Numbered from the stretch's first letter, positions 50,975 through 59,536 are shown. The stretch is DNA of 64,000 bases from Streptomyces sp. JB150 (GCF_011193355.1 NZ_CP049780.1:3340169-3404168), one strand, 5' to 3'. A program made the numbers and translations. Notes: a model not told the origin generated them from the sequence alone.

Positions 50975-51082
50975 CTCCGCTCTTGCCCGCCTCCCCGCAC
51001 GGAGTGCCGCCGCCCGGACGGAAACCGGTCGGCATCTCGCAGACCCGCCCACCCCCTCGCAGGTCCCTTCGGAGGCACCGCC

Positions 51083-53125
51083 TTGTCCACCGCCGACCGC
51101 ACCGATCCCCTCTCCCGTGAGCGCGCGCACCTCGCCGCCTCCCGTGCCGCGCTGCGCGCCATGCGGGAGGACGTGGAGTCGCTGGACATCCGCGACGTCA
51201 GCGCGAACTGGGTGAACGCCCGCGTCCTGGAGCGCCAGATCGAGGAGCGGATCAAGGCGCTCGCCGACCTCAGCGACACCCCGCTGTTCTTCGGCCGCCT
51301 GGACTATCTGCACGCGCCCGGCGCCGACCGCGCGGAGGGCGCCGAGGGGGAACGCTTCTACATCGGGCGGCGGCACGTGCACGACGCCGACGGCGATCCG
51401 ATGGTGATCGACTGGCGCGCCCCGGTGTCGCAGCCGTTCTACCGGGCGTCGAAGAAGGACCCGATGGACGTCTCGCTGCGCCGCCGGTTCGGGTACACGG
51501 GCGGCGAGCTGACCGCCTACGAGGACGAGCGGCTGTCGGACCCGGCGGAGGAGGAGAAGGCCAGCCGGCTGCTCCAGCAGGAGATCGAGAAGCCGCGCGT
51601 CGGCCCGATGCGGGACATCGTGGCCACCATCCAGCCGGAGCAGGACGAGATCGTCCGCTCGGGACTGGGCGGCACGGTGTGCGTGCAGGGCGGCCCCGGC
51701 ACCGGCAAGACGGCCGTCGGCCTGCACCGCGTCGCCTATCTGCTGTACGCCCACCGGGAGCGGCTGGCCCGCACGGGCACCCTGGTGATCGGCCCGAACC
51801 GGTCCTTCCTGCACTACATCGAGCAGGTGCTGCCCGCGCTCGGCGAGTTGACGGTGCGTCAGGCCACGGTGGACGACCTGGTGGCGCACGTCGAGGTGCG
51901 CGGCACGGACGAGGCGGGCGCGGCGGTGGTGAAGGGGGACGCGCGGATGGCCCGGGTGCTGCGCCGGGCCGTGTACTCCCACGTGTCGATGCCGACCGAG
52001 CCGGTCGTCGTCGTGCGCGGCTCGCGGCGCTGGCGGGTCCCGGCGTACCAACTGCAGGACATCGTCCGCGAGTTGCTGGACCGCGACATCCGCTACGGCG
52101 CCGCCCGCGAGGCGCTGCCGCAGCGGATCGCGCACGCGGTGCTGGTGCAGATGGAGCGCGCGGGCGAGGCGCCGGACGACCGGGTGCAGGACGCGGTGGC
52201 CCGCACCAGCGCGGTGAAGGCGGCGGTGAAGGCGGTGTGGCCGGCGGTGGACCCGGCGAAGCTGGTGCTGCGGCTGCTGTCGGACGCGGACTTCCTGGCC
52301 GAGCACGCGGCGGGGATCCTCACCGAGGACGAGCAGAAGACGATCCTGTGGGCGAGGCCCGCCCGGAGCGTGAGGTCCGCCAAATGGTCGCCCGCCGACG
52401 CGGTGCTGATCGACGAGGCGGCCGATCTGGTGGAGCGCACGCCGTCGCTGGGGCACGTGGTGCTGGACGAGGCGCAGGACCTGTCACCGATGCAGTACCG
52501 GGCGGTGGGCCGCCGCTGCACCACCGGCAGCGCGACCGTCCTCGGCGACCTGGCGCAGGGCACCACGCCGTGGGCGACCCGCAGCTGGGAGGAGGCGCTG
52601 GCGCACCTGGGGAAGCCGGAGGCGGTGATCGAGGAGCTGACGGCCGGTTTCCGGGTGCCGACGGACGTCATCACGTACGCCTCCCGGCTGCTCCCGCACA
52701 TCGCGCCGGGCCTCACCCCGGTCGCCTCGATCCGGGAGAACCCGGGCCTGTTCGAGGTGCGCCCGGCCGCCGGCACCGCCGACGTGGTCGCCGCCTGCGC
52801 GGAGCTGCTGCGCAACGAGGGCTCGGTCGGCCTGATCGCCGCCGACGCGCGCGTGCCGGTGCTCGCGGAGGCGCTGTCGGAGGCGGGGCTGCCGTATCTC
52901 GCCCCCGGTGAGGAGACCACCCGGGAGACCCGTCTGACGCTGGTCCCCGCCTCGCTCGCGAAGGGTCTGGAGTACGACTACGTGGTGCTGGACGAGCCGC
53001 AGGCCGTGGTGGACGGCGAGCCGGACGAGCGGACGGGGCTGCGGCGGCTGTACGTGGCGCTGACCCGTGCGGTGTCGGGGTTGATCGTGACGCACGGGGC
53101 ACCGCTGCCGCCCCAGTTGGGGTGA
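51083..53125 (+). CDS. HelD-family (UvrD-like) RNA polymerase-associated helicase
   Basis: 680-residue SF1 protein of the HelD/HelR class. An N-terminal coiled stretch (RERAHLAASRAALRAMREDVE, residues ~12-60) and the YIGRRHVHDADGDPMVIDWRAPVSQPFY block precede Walker A (QGGPGTGKTAVGLHR, ~residues 200-215). DEAQDLSPMQYR is motif II, and LRRLYVALTRA near the end is motif VI. HelD proteins free RNA polymerase from stalled complexes, and some (HelR) displace rifamycins. The TTG at 51083 has GGAGG 9 bases upstream. Its subclass cannot be settled from sequence alone. Confidence 0.9.
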   Translation: MSTADRTDPLSRERAHLAASRAALRAMREDVESLDIRDVSANWVNARVLERQIEERIKALADLSDTPLFFGRLDYLHAPGADRAEGAEGERFYIGRRHVHDADGDPMVIDWRAPVSQPFYRASKKDPMDVSLRRRFGYTGGELTAYEDERLSDPAEEEKASRLLQQEIEKPRVGPMRDIVATIQPEQDEIVRSGLGGTVCVQGGPGTGKTAVGLHRVAYLLYAHRERLARTGTLVIGPNRSFLHYIEQVLPALGELTVRQATVDDLVAHVEVRGTDEAGAAVVKGDARMARVLRRAVYSHVSMPTEPVVVVRGSRRWRVPAYQLQDIVRELLDRDIRYGAAREALPQRIAHAVLVQMERAGEAPDDRVQDAVARTSAVKAAVKAVWPAVDPAKLVLRLLSDADFLAEHAAGILTEDEQKTILWARPARSVRSAKWSPADAVLIDEAADLVERTPSLGHVVLDEAQDLSPMQYRAVGRRCTTGSATVLGDLAQGTTPWATRSWEEALAHLGKPEAVIEELTAGFRVPTDVITYASRLLPHIAPGLTPVASIRENPGLFEVRPAAGTADVVAACAELLRNEGSVGLIAADARVPVLAEALSEAGLPYLAPGEETTRETRLTLVPASLAKGLEYDYVVLDEPQAVVDGEPDERTGLRRLYVALTRAVSGLIVTHGAPLPPQLG

Positions 53126-53221
53126 GGGCCCGGCAGGTCCGGGGATGGTCACTGTCGCCGCCGGGCCGCGGTGCGCCGTGCATGGCTCGCGCCTTCGAAG
53201 GTGCGTCCAGTGCACCCGCTC

Positions 53222-53243
53222 AAGGGGCGCGGGGAACTGCGCG
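53222..53243 (+). repeat. dispersed intergenic repeat, copy 3
   Basis: AAGGGGCGCGGGGAACTGCG, the commonest form of the core also seen at 20616 and (inverted) 2741. It sits 97 bases after the helicase stop, 46 bases before the convergent cutC stop, and is followed by CACGACGCACCCGCAG-like bases typical of the longer Streptomyces element. Confidence 0.6.
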
Positions 53244-53289
53244 AGCAACCCACGACGCACCCGCAGCCCGCGACGCGCAGTCGCCCCCC

Positions 53290-53985
53290 TCAGACCGCGG
53301 CGTCCACAGCCTTCCGCCACTCGGCGACCGCCTCCGCCGAGACCGGCCCCGACCAGCCCCGCGGCCGCGCCGCCCCGCCGATGTGGAAGGCGTCGATCCC
53401 CGCCGCCAGCAGCCGCGGCACGTGAGCGAGCCGCAGCCCGCCGCCGACCAGGATGCGCTGCTGGTAGCCGGGCTCGCCGCCGCGGGCCGCCTCGGTGAGC
53501 AGGGTGGGAAGCCCGTCGTCCACGTCGGTGGCGGAACCGGCGGTGAGGTAGGTGTCGAGGCCGGGCAGGCCGTCGAGCTGCTTGCGCAGGGCGTCGCGGT
53601 CGGCGGCGTGGTCGATGGCCCGGTGGAAGGTCCAGGAGCAGCCGTCCAGGGCGGCGACGACCCGCTCGACGGCGGACAGGTCGAGGCCGCCGTGCGGGTC
53701 GAGGAAGCCGAGCACGAACTGGTCGGCCCCGGCGTCGCGCAGTTCGCGGGCGCGGGCGACGAGCCGGTCGAGGTCACCGGCGGCGAACCCGTCGACGAGC
53801 CGCAGCATCACCCGCAGCGGGATGTCGACGGCGGCGCGGATCGCGCGGAAGGCCGCCGTGGCCGGGGTCAGTCCGTCGGCGGCCATGTCGGTGACCAGCT
53901 CCAGGCGGTCCGCGCCTCCGGCCTGGGCGGCGGTCGCGTCCTCGGCGTCGAGGGCGATCACCTCCAGGACTGCACGCTTGCTCAT
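53290..53985 (-). CDS. cutC: CutC family protein (copper homeostasis)
   Basis: 231-residue TIM-barrel CutC protein. Conserved stretches: LEVIALDAEDATAAQAGGADRLELV at the start, VMLRL for the metal/substrate strand, DQFVLGFLDPHGGLD, WTFHRAIDHAAD and the phosphate-binding-like ILVGGGL. CutC was named for copper tolerance in E. coli, but the direct role is uncertain. The ATG at 53985 follows GGGGTG. Three CGGCTCTACAGGTCTA repeats lie upstream. Confidence 0.9.
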   Translation of the reverse strand: MSKRAVLEVIALDAEDATAAQAGGADRLELVTDMAADGLTPATAAFRAIRAAVDIPLRVMLRLVDGFAAGDLDRLVARARELRDAGADQFVLGFLDPHGGLDLSAVERVVAALDGCSWTFHRAIDHAADRDALRKQLDGLPGLDTYLTAGSATDVDDGLPTLLTEAARGGEPGYQQRILVGGGLRLAHVPRLLAAGIDAFHIGGAARPRGWSGPVSAEAVAEWRKAVDAAV

Positions 53986-54020
53986 GTCACCCCATTCGTC
54001 GGCGCGGGCCCGCCGCACCA

Positions 54021-54092
54021 CGGCTCTACAGGTCTACGGCTCTACAGGTCTACGGAGCTTCAGACCTGCGGATCCTCGGCTCTACAGGTCTA
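54021..54092. repeat. CGGCTCTACAGGTCTA repeats upstream of cutC
   Basis: Three exact copies of the 16-base unit start at 54021, 54037 and 54077. Between copies two and three an inverted CAGACCTG can pair with CAGGTCT to make a 7-base hairpin. The stretch is lower in GC than its surroundings. It may be part of the cutC control region. Confidence 0.65.
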
Positions 54093-54128
54093 GTCCAATC
54101 AAAGACTACGCCTGCCGCCCGCCCCCGC

Positions 54129-54803
54129 TCACCCGAAGATGTTCAGCCCGGCCGCCTCCACCCCGGCCAGCTCGTAGTCCGCGCCCGCCGTCGGCCGCCC
54201 CGCGTACAGCCGGATCAGCGTCGGCGCGGAGCCGATGAACCGGGCCGGCGGCCGGGTGCCGCTCGCCTCGCCGAGCAGCAGCGGCTCGTCCCGGTCGTCG
54301 AGGTCGGCGTGCAGCGGCACATGGCCCCGCTCGCGGGTGAGCCGGGCGAGCAGGTCCAGCGCGTACGGCAGCCCCGCCCCGCCGTACGCGCCGGGCTCGC
54401 CGAACACCTCCCGCACGTCACCCGCGTGCACCCACTCCCCCAGCGCGATCATGTCCAGCACCCCGCCGGACCGGGCGATCACCGGCCCGGCCTCGGTCAT
54501 CCCGCGCTCCAGCTCGTCCACGACCCGCGCGTTCGTCCAGTCGGCCCGCTCGGCGATGTCCCGGTCGTTGGACTCGGGCGAGAACACGCCCTTCTCGAAC
54601 CGGTTCTCCACCACCCGCGTGAGCGCGGCCGAGCAGTGCGCGAGCACGTCCCGCACCGTCCAGCCGGGGCAGGCGGCCACCGGCAGCGCGAAGTCGCTCT
54701 CCGCCCGGCTCCGCAGCAGCGGCACCAGCGCGTCCCGCTCGATGGTCAGCAGCCGGCCCGGCAGTTCCGGGTCCCGTACGTCCTTCACGTCCACAGAAGT
54801 CAT
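54129..54803 (-). CDS. DinB-fold maleylpyruvate isomerase family protein
   Basis: 224 residues with the mycothiol-dependent maleylpyruvate isomerase N-terminal (DinB-like) fold: VAACPGWTVRDVLAHCSAALTRV carries the first metal histidine, and ALGEWVHAGDVREVFG the second set. The C-terminal part (ARFIGSAPTLIRLYAGR) resembles the SCP2-like tail. Such proteins often use mycothiol, the actinobacterial thiol. A TAGCGT box lies 6 bases before the ATG at 54803, so it is probably leaderless. Substrate unknown. Confidence 0.85.
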   Translation of the reverse strand: MTSVDVKDVRDPELPGRLLTIERDALVPLLRSRAESDFALPVAACPGWTVRDVLAHCSAALTRVVENRFEKGVFSPESNDRDIAERADWTNARVVDELERGMTEAGPVIARSGGVLDMIALGEWVHAGDVREVFGEPGAYGGAGLPYALDLLARLTRERGHVPLHADLDDRDEPLLLGEASGTRPPARFIGSAPTLIRLYAGRPTAGADYELAGVEAAGLNIFG

Positions 54804-54843
54804 ACGGCCACGCTAGGGCCCCGCCGCGCGGGAGAATGTGCTC

Positions 54844-55494
54844 ATGGCCGATGTCGATCCCGAGGAACTGCGCGCCCGGTTCAGCCGCTGTCTGGAGCGG
54901 GCCCGTCACCCCGGTGACGGGCCGGACCCGTCGCCGTACGCCGACGATCTGCTGGGGCGGTGGCGGGAGCCGCAGCGGCGGTATCACACGCTCGCCCATC
55001 TCACGGCGGTCCTCGACCACGTCGACACGCTGGAGGAGTACGCGGACGATCCGGACCTGGTGCGGCTGGCCGCCTGGTTCCACGACGCGGTGTACCTGCC
55101 GGAGCGGTCCGAGAACGAGGAGCGGTCGGCGCGGCTCGCCGAGCGGGCGCTGGCCGAGGCGGGGCTGGCGCGGGAGGCGACCGCCGAGGTGGCGCGGCTG
55201 GTGCGGCTGACCGCCGGGCACGCGCCCGCCGACGGCGACCGCAACGGGCAGGTGCTGTGCGACGCAGACCTGGCGGTCCTCGCCTCGCCGCCGTCCGCGT
55301 ACGCCGCCTACACGGCGGCCGTGCGCGAGGAGTACGGCTTCATCCCCTCCGACGCCTTCCGCGCGGGCCGCGCCGCGATCCTGCGCGATCTGCTGGCCCT
55401 GCCCCGGCTGTTCCGCACCCCGTACGGCGCCGAGCACTGGGAGGCGACGGCCCGCTACAACGTCACCGCCGAGCTGGAAATGCTGTCGTCGTGA
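54844..55494 (+). CDS. HD-domain phosphohydrolase-like protein
   Basis: 216 residues with an HD-type metal site: YHTLAHLTAVLDH gives the first histidines, RLAAWFHDAVY the HD pair, and RLTAGH a later histidine, while LCDADLAVLAS carries the last aspartate. The order matches the predicted HD hydrolases related to YpgQ/Pgp. It probably hydrolyses a nucleotide. The ATG at 54844 is preferred to a GTG two codons upstream. It precedes the DinB-GNAT gene by 27 bases. Confidence 0.85.
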   Translation: MADVDPEELRARFSRCLERARHPGDGPDPSPYADDLLGRWREPQRRYHTLAHLTAVLDHVDTLEEYADDPDLVRLAAWFHDAVYLPERSENEERSARLAERALAEAGLAREATAEVARLVRLTAGHAPADGDRNGQVLCDADLAVLASPPSAYAAYTAAVREEYGFIPSDAFRAGRAAILRDLLALPRLFRTPYGAEHWEATARYNVTAELEMLSS

Positions 55495-55521
55495 GCCGTT
55501 CGCTCCCCTAGCCTGCCGGGC

Positions 55522-56607
55522 ATGACTGACGTGGGCGGACAGCGGGCGGCCGAGGCCGTCGAGCGGGCGGTGGCGGACGCGGCGCGGGTGCTGCGGGCGG
55601 CGGCACGGCGGGACTGGGACGGCACGCGGGCGGGCTCCCTGGAGTGGAGCTGCCGCCGCGCGGCGGAGCACCTGGCGGGTGCGCTGCTCGCGTACGCCGG
55701 CCAACTGGCGGGCCGGGGACGGCACACGGACCGTTACGCGCCCCTGGGTCCGGCCGTCGACGAGGGCGCGGACCCGGCCGGGCTCCTGGACGTCCTGGAG
55801 ACCACCGGCACCCTGCTCGCGATGGCCGTGCGCACCACCCCGCCCCGCGCCCGCGCCTTCCACCCGTTCCCGTTCGGCAGCGCGAACCGCGAGGGTTTCG
55901 CCGCGATGGGCGTGACCGAGACGCTGCTCCACACGTATGACATCGCCGAGGGCTTCGGGCTGGCGTACGAACCGGACGGCCGGCTCGCCGAGTTCGCCCT
56001 CACCCGGATCTTCCCGGAGGTCCGGCCGGGCCCCGCGCCCTGGCCGACCCTGCTGTGGGCCACCGGCCGCGGCGGCCTGCACGGGCGGGAGCCGGTCACC
56101 GAGTGGATGTGGACCAACAGCCTCGTCATCCCCGCCGGGCGCCTCACCCTGGAGGGTGTCACCCCGGCGGCGGCAGCGGATCTCGCGACCGGCGGCGACG
56201 GCGGGTTCGACTGGGTCGAGGGCGGGCCGTACGAGGGCACGCGGGAGGCCGCCGCGATGACCCTGAAGGCGTACGAGACCGGGGTGCACCGGCCCGAGTT
56301 CGGGCTGTTCGTGCTGGTCCGCGAGGAGGACGCGCGGGCGGTCGGCGGGATGGGTTTCCACGGCCCGCCGGACGAGGACGGCCGCACGGAGATCGGCTAC
56401 GACCTCGCCACCTCCGCGCGCGGCCGGGGCTACGCCACCGAGGCGCTGCGCGCGCTGTCCGAGTGGGCGCTGGCCAGGACGGACGTACGGTCGCTGTTCG
56501 CGACGGTGGAGCCGGCGAACCTGCCGTCGCAGCGGGTCGTGGCGCGGGCCGGGTTCCGGCGGGTCGCGGCGGAGGACGAGCTGTTCGCCTACGAGTTGCG
56601 GGGCTGA
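55522..56607 (+). CDS. fusion of DinB-fold domain and GNAT acetyltransferase
   Basis: 361 residues in two domains. Residues ~1-215 are a DinB/maleylpyruvate-isomerase-like domain (SLEWSCRRAAEHLAGALLAYA and MGVTETLLHTYDIAEG with metal histidines). Residues ~225-360 are a GNAT domain with EIGYDLATSARGRGYATEAL, the acetyl-CoA loop (RGRGYA) and LFATVEPANLPSQRVVARAGF. It would acetylate an amine after thiol-dependent recognition or chemistry. TAGCCT at 55509-55514 lies 7 bases before the ATG, a leaderless pattern. Its end overlaps the convergent DUF4031 gene by 19 bases. Confidence 0.88.
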   Translation: MTDVGGQRAAEAVERAVADAARVLRAAARRDWDGTRAGSLEWSCRRAAEHLAGALLAYAGQLAGRGRHTDRYAPLGPAVDEGADPAGLLDVLETTGTLLAMAVRTTPPRARAFHPFPFGSANREGFAAMGVTETLLHTYDIAEGFGLAYEPDGRLAEFALTRIFPEVRPGPAPWPTLLWATGRGGLHGREPVTEWMWTNSLVIPAGRLTLEGVTPAAAADLATGGDGGFDWVEGGPYEGTREAAAMTLKAYETGVHRPEFGLFVLVREEDARAVGGMGFHGPPDEDGRTEIGYDLATSARGRGYATEALRALSEWALARTDVRSLFATVEPANLPSQRVVARAGFRRVAAEDELFAYELRG

Positions 56608-56879
56608 CCGGCGGCCCCCGAGGACCGCTTGCGGCGGCGCAGTCCGGCGCCGTGCAGCAGCCGCACCACCTCGCGCGAGGTCACCTCGACGGCGCCGGCG
56701 CGGACCGCGTCGGCATAGCGGTGCGCGGGGATGTCGTAGTGGTCGCGGTCGAAGGCGCGGCGGGGCACGCCGAGGCGGGCGGCGAAGGCGTGCAGTTCGT
56801 CGTACGAGGCGTCGCTGACCAGGTGGGACCAGAACCGGCCGTGGCCCGGCCAGGACGGCGGGTCGATGTACACCGTCAC
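56589..56879 (-). CDS. DUF4031 protein
   Basis: 96 residues of the small DUF4031 family. Signature parts are VYIDPPSWPGHGRFWSHLVSD at the start and YDELHAFAARLGVPRRAFDRDHYDIP in the middle, with a basic RRRKRSS end. Family function is unknown; the fold is probably nuclease- or phosphatase-like. The ATG at 56879 is the family start. Confidence 0.9.
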   Translation of the reverse strand: MTVYIDPPSWPGHGRFWSHLVSDASYDELHAFAARLGVPRRAFDRDHYDIPAHRYADAVRAGAVEVTSREVVRLLHGAGLRRRKRSSGAAGQPRNS

Positions 56880-56901
56880 GACCCCGCCCTCCCGGTCCCG
56901 T

Positions 56902-57285
56902 TCACGACGGGGTGGTCCCGCCCATCGCCGTGCCCAGCGAGCCGATGGAGGCGACCTTCACGCCCGCCTTGTGGCACACCCAGTGCGGGTCGGGGCCCAG
57001 CTCCGGCTCGACGTCGAGGGCGTGCGGGTCGCCGGAGCCGCAGACCGGGCACAGCGGCCAGCGGCCGTGCCGGTCGAGGAGGGCGTCCTGCACGTCCTGG
57101 GCGACCAGCCCGGCGACGAAGGAGGCGCCGTCCGGCCACTGCTCCACCCACCAGCGCCGCTGCGTGACGGAGTCCTCGACCAGCGAGACGACGTCCGCCT
57201 CGGCGACCTGGCCCGCGACGAGGTCGGCCAGCACGAGGGCACGCGCCGCGTGCAGTGCCTGCTCCAGGGGGCTGATGGGGTTCAT
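56902..57285 (-). CDS. hypothetical protein with CPVCGSGDPH zinc motif
   Basis: 127 residues. A helical first half (LEQALHAARALVLADLVAG) is followed by a WWVEQWPDGASFVAG stretch and CPVCGSGDPHALDVEPEL, then HWVCHKAGV. The two cysteines of CPVC plus later Cys and His could hold one zinc. I do not recognise the family. It starts at ATG 57285, divergent from the RpiR-type regulator, and lies 22 bases after the DUF4031 start. Confidence 0.75.
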   Translation of the reverse strand: MNPISPLEQALHAARALVLADLVAGQVAEADVVSLVEDSVTQRRWWVEQWPDGASFVAGLVAQDVQDALLDRHGRWPLCPVCGSGDPHALDVEPELGPDPHWVCHKAGVKVASIGSLGTAMGGTTPS

Positions 57286-57323
57286 GCCCCTATTGTGCGC
57301 ACTCTTGACCGGGAGTCCGAGCC

Positions 57324-57367
57324 GAAAATATCTTTCAATGGTGACCAGGGAAGTGAAGGAAACTTTC
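57324..57367. promoter_or_regulatory. two GAAA-n-TTTC sites, likely MurR/RpiR operators
   Basis: GAAAATATCTTTC (57324-57336) lies just before the regulator ATG, and GAAACTTTC (57359-57367) just after it. Both are short inverted repeats in an otherwise GC-rich stretch. RpiR/MurR proteins bind GAAA/TTTC-type dyads, so autoregulation and murQ control are likely. Confidence 0.6.
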
Positions 57368-58258
57368 GGCGGCGGGCCCGGCGCGACGCCGCCCGCGCCC
57401 AGCGCGCTCGCCGCCAAGGTGCGCACCCTCGCCCCCTCCATGACCCGCTCGATGCAGCGCGTCGCCGAGGCCGTCGCGAGCGACCCGGCCCGCTGCGCCG
57501 CCCTCACGGTCACCGGACTGGCCGAACTCACCGGCACCAGCGAGGCCACCGTCGTGCGCACCGCCCGCCTGCTCGGCTACCCGGGCTACCGCGACCTGCG
57601 CCTGGCCCTGGCCGGTCTCGCCGCCCAGCAGCAGTCCGGTCGCGCGCCCGCCATCACCACCGACATCGCGGTGGACGACCCCCTCGCGGACGTGGTGGCG
57701 AAGCTCGCCTACGACGAGCAGCAGACCCTCGCCGACACGGCCGCCAACCTGGACACCGTCCAGCTCGGCGCGGCCGTCGGCGCGCTCGCCGCGGCCCGCC
57801 GCGTCGACGTGTACGGCGTCGGCGCGTCCGGCCTGGTCGCCCAGGACCTCACCCAGAAGCTGCTGCGCATAGGGCTGATAGCGCACGCGCACAGCGATCC
57901 GCACCTCGCCGTCACCAACGCGGTCCAGCTCCGCTCCGGCGACGTCGCGCTGGCGATCACCCACTCCGGCTCGACGGGCGACGTCATCGAGCCGCTGCGC
58001 GTCGCCTTCGAGCGCGGCGCGACCACCGTCGCGATCACCGGACGGGCCAACTCGCCGGTGGCGCAGTACGCCGACCACGTGCTGACCACGTCCATCGCCC
58101 GCGAGACGGAGCTGCGCCCGGCGGCCATGTCGTCCCGCACGAGCCAGCTGCTCGTGGTGGACTGCCTGTTCGTCGGGGTGGCCCAGCGGACGTACGACAC
58201 GGCGGCCCCGGCCCTGTCGGCGTCCTACGAGGCGCTGGCGCACCGGCACCGCAGATGA
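57338..58258 (+). CDS. MurR/RpiR family transcriptional regulator
   Basis: 306 residues. The N-terminal HTH_6 domain (SMTRSMQRVAEAVASDP, then VTGLAELTGTSEATVVRTARLLG) is followed by a SIS sugar-phosphate-binding domain at ~125-265 (RVDVYGVGASGLVAQDLTQKLL, ITHSGSTGDVIEPLRVA). In this family the SIS domain senses N-acetylmuramic acid 6-phosphate or a related sugar. The gene lies 53 bases upstream of murQ in the same direction. The start at ATG 57338 is likely, though GTG 57341 could be used. Confidence 0.9.
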   Translation: MVTREVKETFGGGPGATPPAPSALAAKVRTLAPSMTRSMQRVAEAVASDPARCAALTVTGLAELTGTSEATVVRTARLLGYPGYRDLRLALAGLAAQQQSGRAPAITTDIAVDDPLADVVAKLAYDEQQTLADTAANLDTVQLGAAVGALAAARRVDVYGVGASGLVAQDLTQKLLRIGLIAHAHSDPHLAVTNAVQLRSGDVALAITHSGSTGDVIEPLRVAFERGATTVAITGRANSPVAQYADHVLTTSIARETELRPAAMSSRTSQLLVVDCLFVGVAQRTYDTAAPALSASYEALAHRHRR

Positions 58259-58311
58259 CCCGCGCCGACCGTCACGCACCCACCTGACCGTCGTGGAAAG
58301 AGCCGTACCCG

Positions 58312-59247
58312 ATGACCTCCGCATCCGACGCCCGTGACCTGCAAGCCCAGCTGGAGCAGCTGACCACCGAGGCCTTCCGGCCCGACCTCGCCGAGATCGA
58401 CCGGCTCTCCACGCTGGAGATCGCGACGCTGATGAACGGGGAGGACGCCGGGGTGCCGGGCGCGGTCGCGCGGGAACTGCCGCGGATCGCCGCCGCCGTG
58501 GACGCCGTCGCCGACCGCATGGCCCGCGGCGGCCGGCTCGTCTACGCCGGTGCCGGGACCGCCGGGCGGCTCGGCGTGCTGGACGCCTCCGAGTGCCCGC
58601 CCACCTTCAACACCGACCCCGCTCAGGTCGTCGGCCTGATCGCGGGCGGCCCGCAGGCCATGGTGACCTCGGTCGAGGGCGCGGAGGACTCGGCGGACCT
58701 GGCCCGCGCGGACCTCGACGCGCTGGACCTCGGCCCGGACGACACGGTCGTCGGCGTCTCCGCCTCCGGCCGCACCCCGTACGCCCTCGGCGCCGTCGAA
58801 CACGCCCGCAAGCTCGGCGCGTTGACGATCGGCCTCGCCTGCAACCCGGACAGCGCGCTGGCCGCCGCCGCGGACCACGGCATCGAGATCGTCACCGGCC
58901 CCGAGCTGATCACCGGCTCGACCCGGCTGAAGGCGGGCACGGCCCAGAAGCTCGTCCTCAACATGATCTCGACGATCACCATGATCCGCCTGGGCAAGAC
59001 CTACGGGAACCTCATGGTCGACGTCCGCGCCTCCAACGACAAGCTGCGCGCCCGCTCCCGCCGCATCGTCGCCCTCGCCACCGGGGCGGACGACACGGAG
59101 ATCGACCGCGCGCTGACCGAGGCGAACGGCGAGGTGAAGGACGCGATCCTGACCCTTCTCGCGGGCGTCGACGGGCCCACGGCGGCCCGCCTGCTCACCG
59201 AGCACCGGGGCCACCTGCGGGCAGCGCTGGCGGCGGCACGGGCGTAG
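58312..59247 (+). CDS. murQ: N-acetylmuramic acid 6-phosphate etherase
   Basis: 311-residue SIS-fold etherase. It cleaves the lactyl ether of MurNAc-6-phosphate to GlcNAc-6-phosphate and D-lactate, recycling cell wall. Landmarks: RLSTLEIATLMNGED, YAGAGTAGRLGVLDASECPPTF (the family signature), ISASGRT-like VSASGRTPYALGAVEHA, and GSTRLKAGTAQKLVLNMIST. It is probably transcribed with the regulator just upstream and repressed by it. D-lactate formed could feed the FAD/Fe-S oxidoreductase elsewhere in this window, which is speculative. Confidence 0.96.
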   Translation: MTSASDARDLQAQLEQLTTEAFRPDLAEIDRLSTLEIATLMNGEDAGVPGAVARELPRIAAAVDAVADRMARGGRLVYAGAGTAGRLGVLDASECPPTFNTDPAQVVGLIAGGPQAMVTSVEGAEDSADLARADLDALDLGPDDTVVGVSASGRTPYALGAVEHARKLGALTIGLACNPDSALAAAADHGIEIVTGPELITGSTRLKAGTAQKLVLNMISTITMIRLGKTYGNLMVDVRASNDKLRARSRRIVALATGADDTEIDRALTEANGEVKDAILTLLAGVDGPTAARLLTEHRGHLRAALAAARA

Positions 59248-59251
59248 CGCC

Positions 59252-59536
59252 CTACCGGAGCCGCTCGCGCTCCCGGTTCATCGTCCGCACCCGGGCCAGC
59301 AGCGCGTCGTTCGACGGCACCATCCGCAGGATGTCCGTCAGCTGCTCGGCCGTGCGCACGTTGCAGCGCCCCAGGTCGACCAGGGCGAACGGTTCGTCAC
59401 TCGCCCCCGTCACCGGATCGACGCGCAGCGACGGCAGCACGACCCCCACTCCCTTGAGCGCCGCCCGCAGCGCCTCCACGATGTCCTCCGTCGTCCGCAC
59501 GCTCCGTACCTCCACGCTGAGTTTCCGATTCACCAC
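59252..59536 (-). CDS. hypothetical protein, short
   Basis: About 94 residues, from GTG at 59536 (a GTG at 59533 is equally possible) to TGA at 59252. It has segments TTEDIVEALRAALKGVGVVLPSL, EPFALVDLGRCNVRTAEQLTDIL and an Arg-rich end. Codon bias supports coding. I do not recognise it; related small proteins lie beside XRE/DUF397 pairs in Streptomyces. It is divergent from the XRE gene at 59613. Confidence 0.7.
   Translation of the reverse strand: MVNRKLSVEVRSVRTTEDIVEALRAALKGVGVVLPSLRVDPVTGASDEPFALVDLGRCNVRTAEQLTDILRMVPSNDALLARVRTMNRERERLR

Noticed and set aside
50699..51082. Rifamycin-associated element upstream of the HelD-family gene
   Set aside because: I looked for the long inverted repeat expected in front of helR-type genes and found only the 31-bp repeat and an A/T-rich -10 box.
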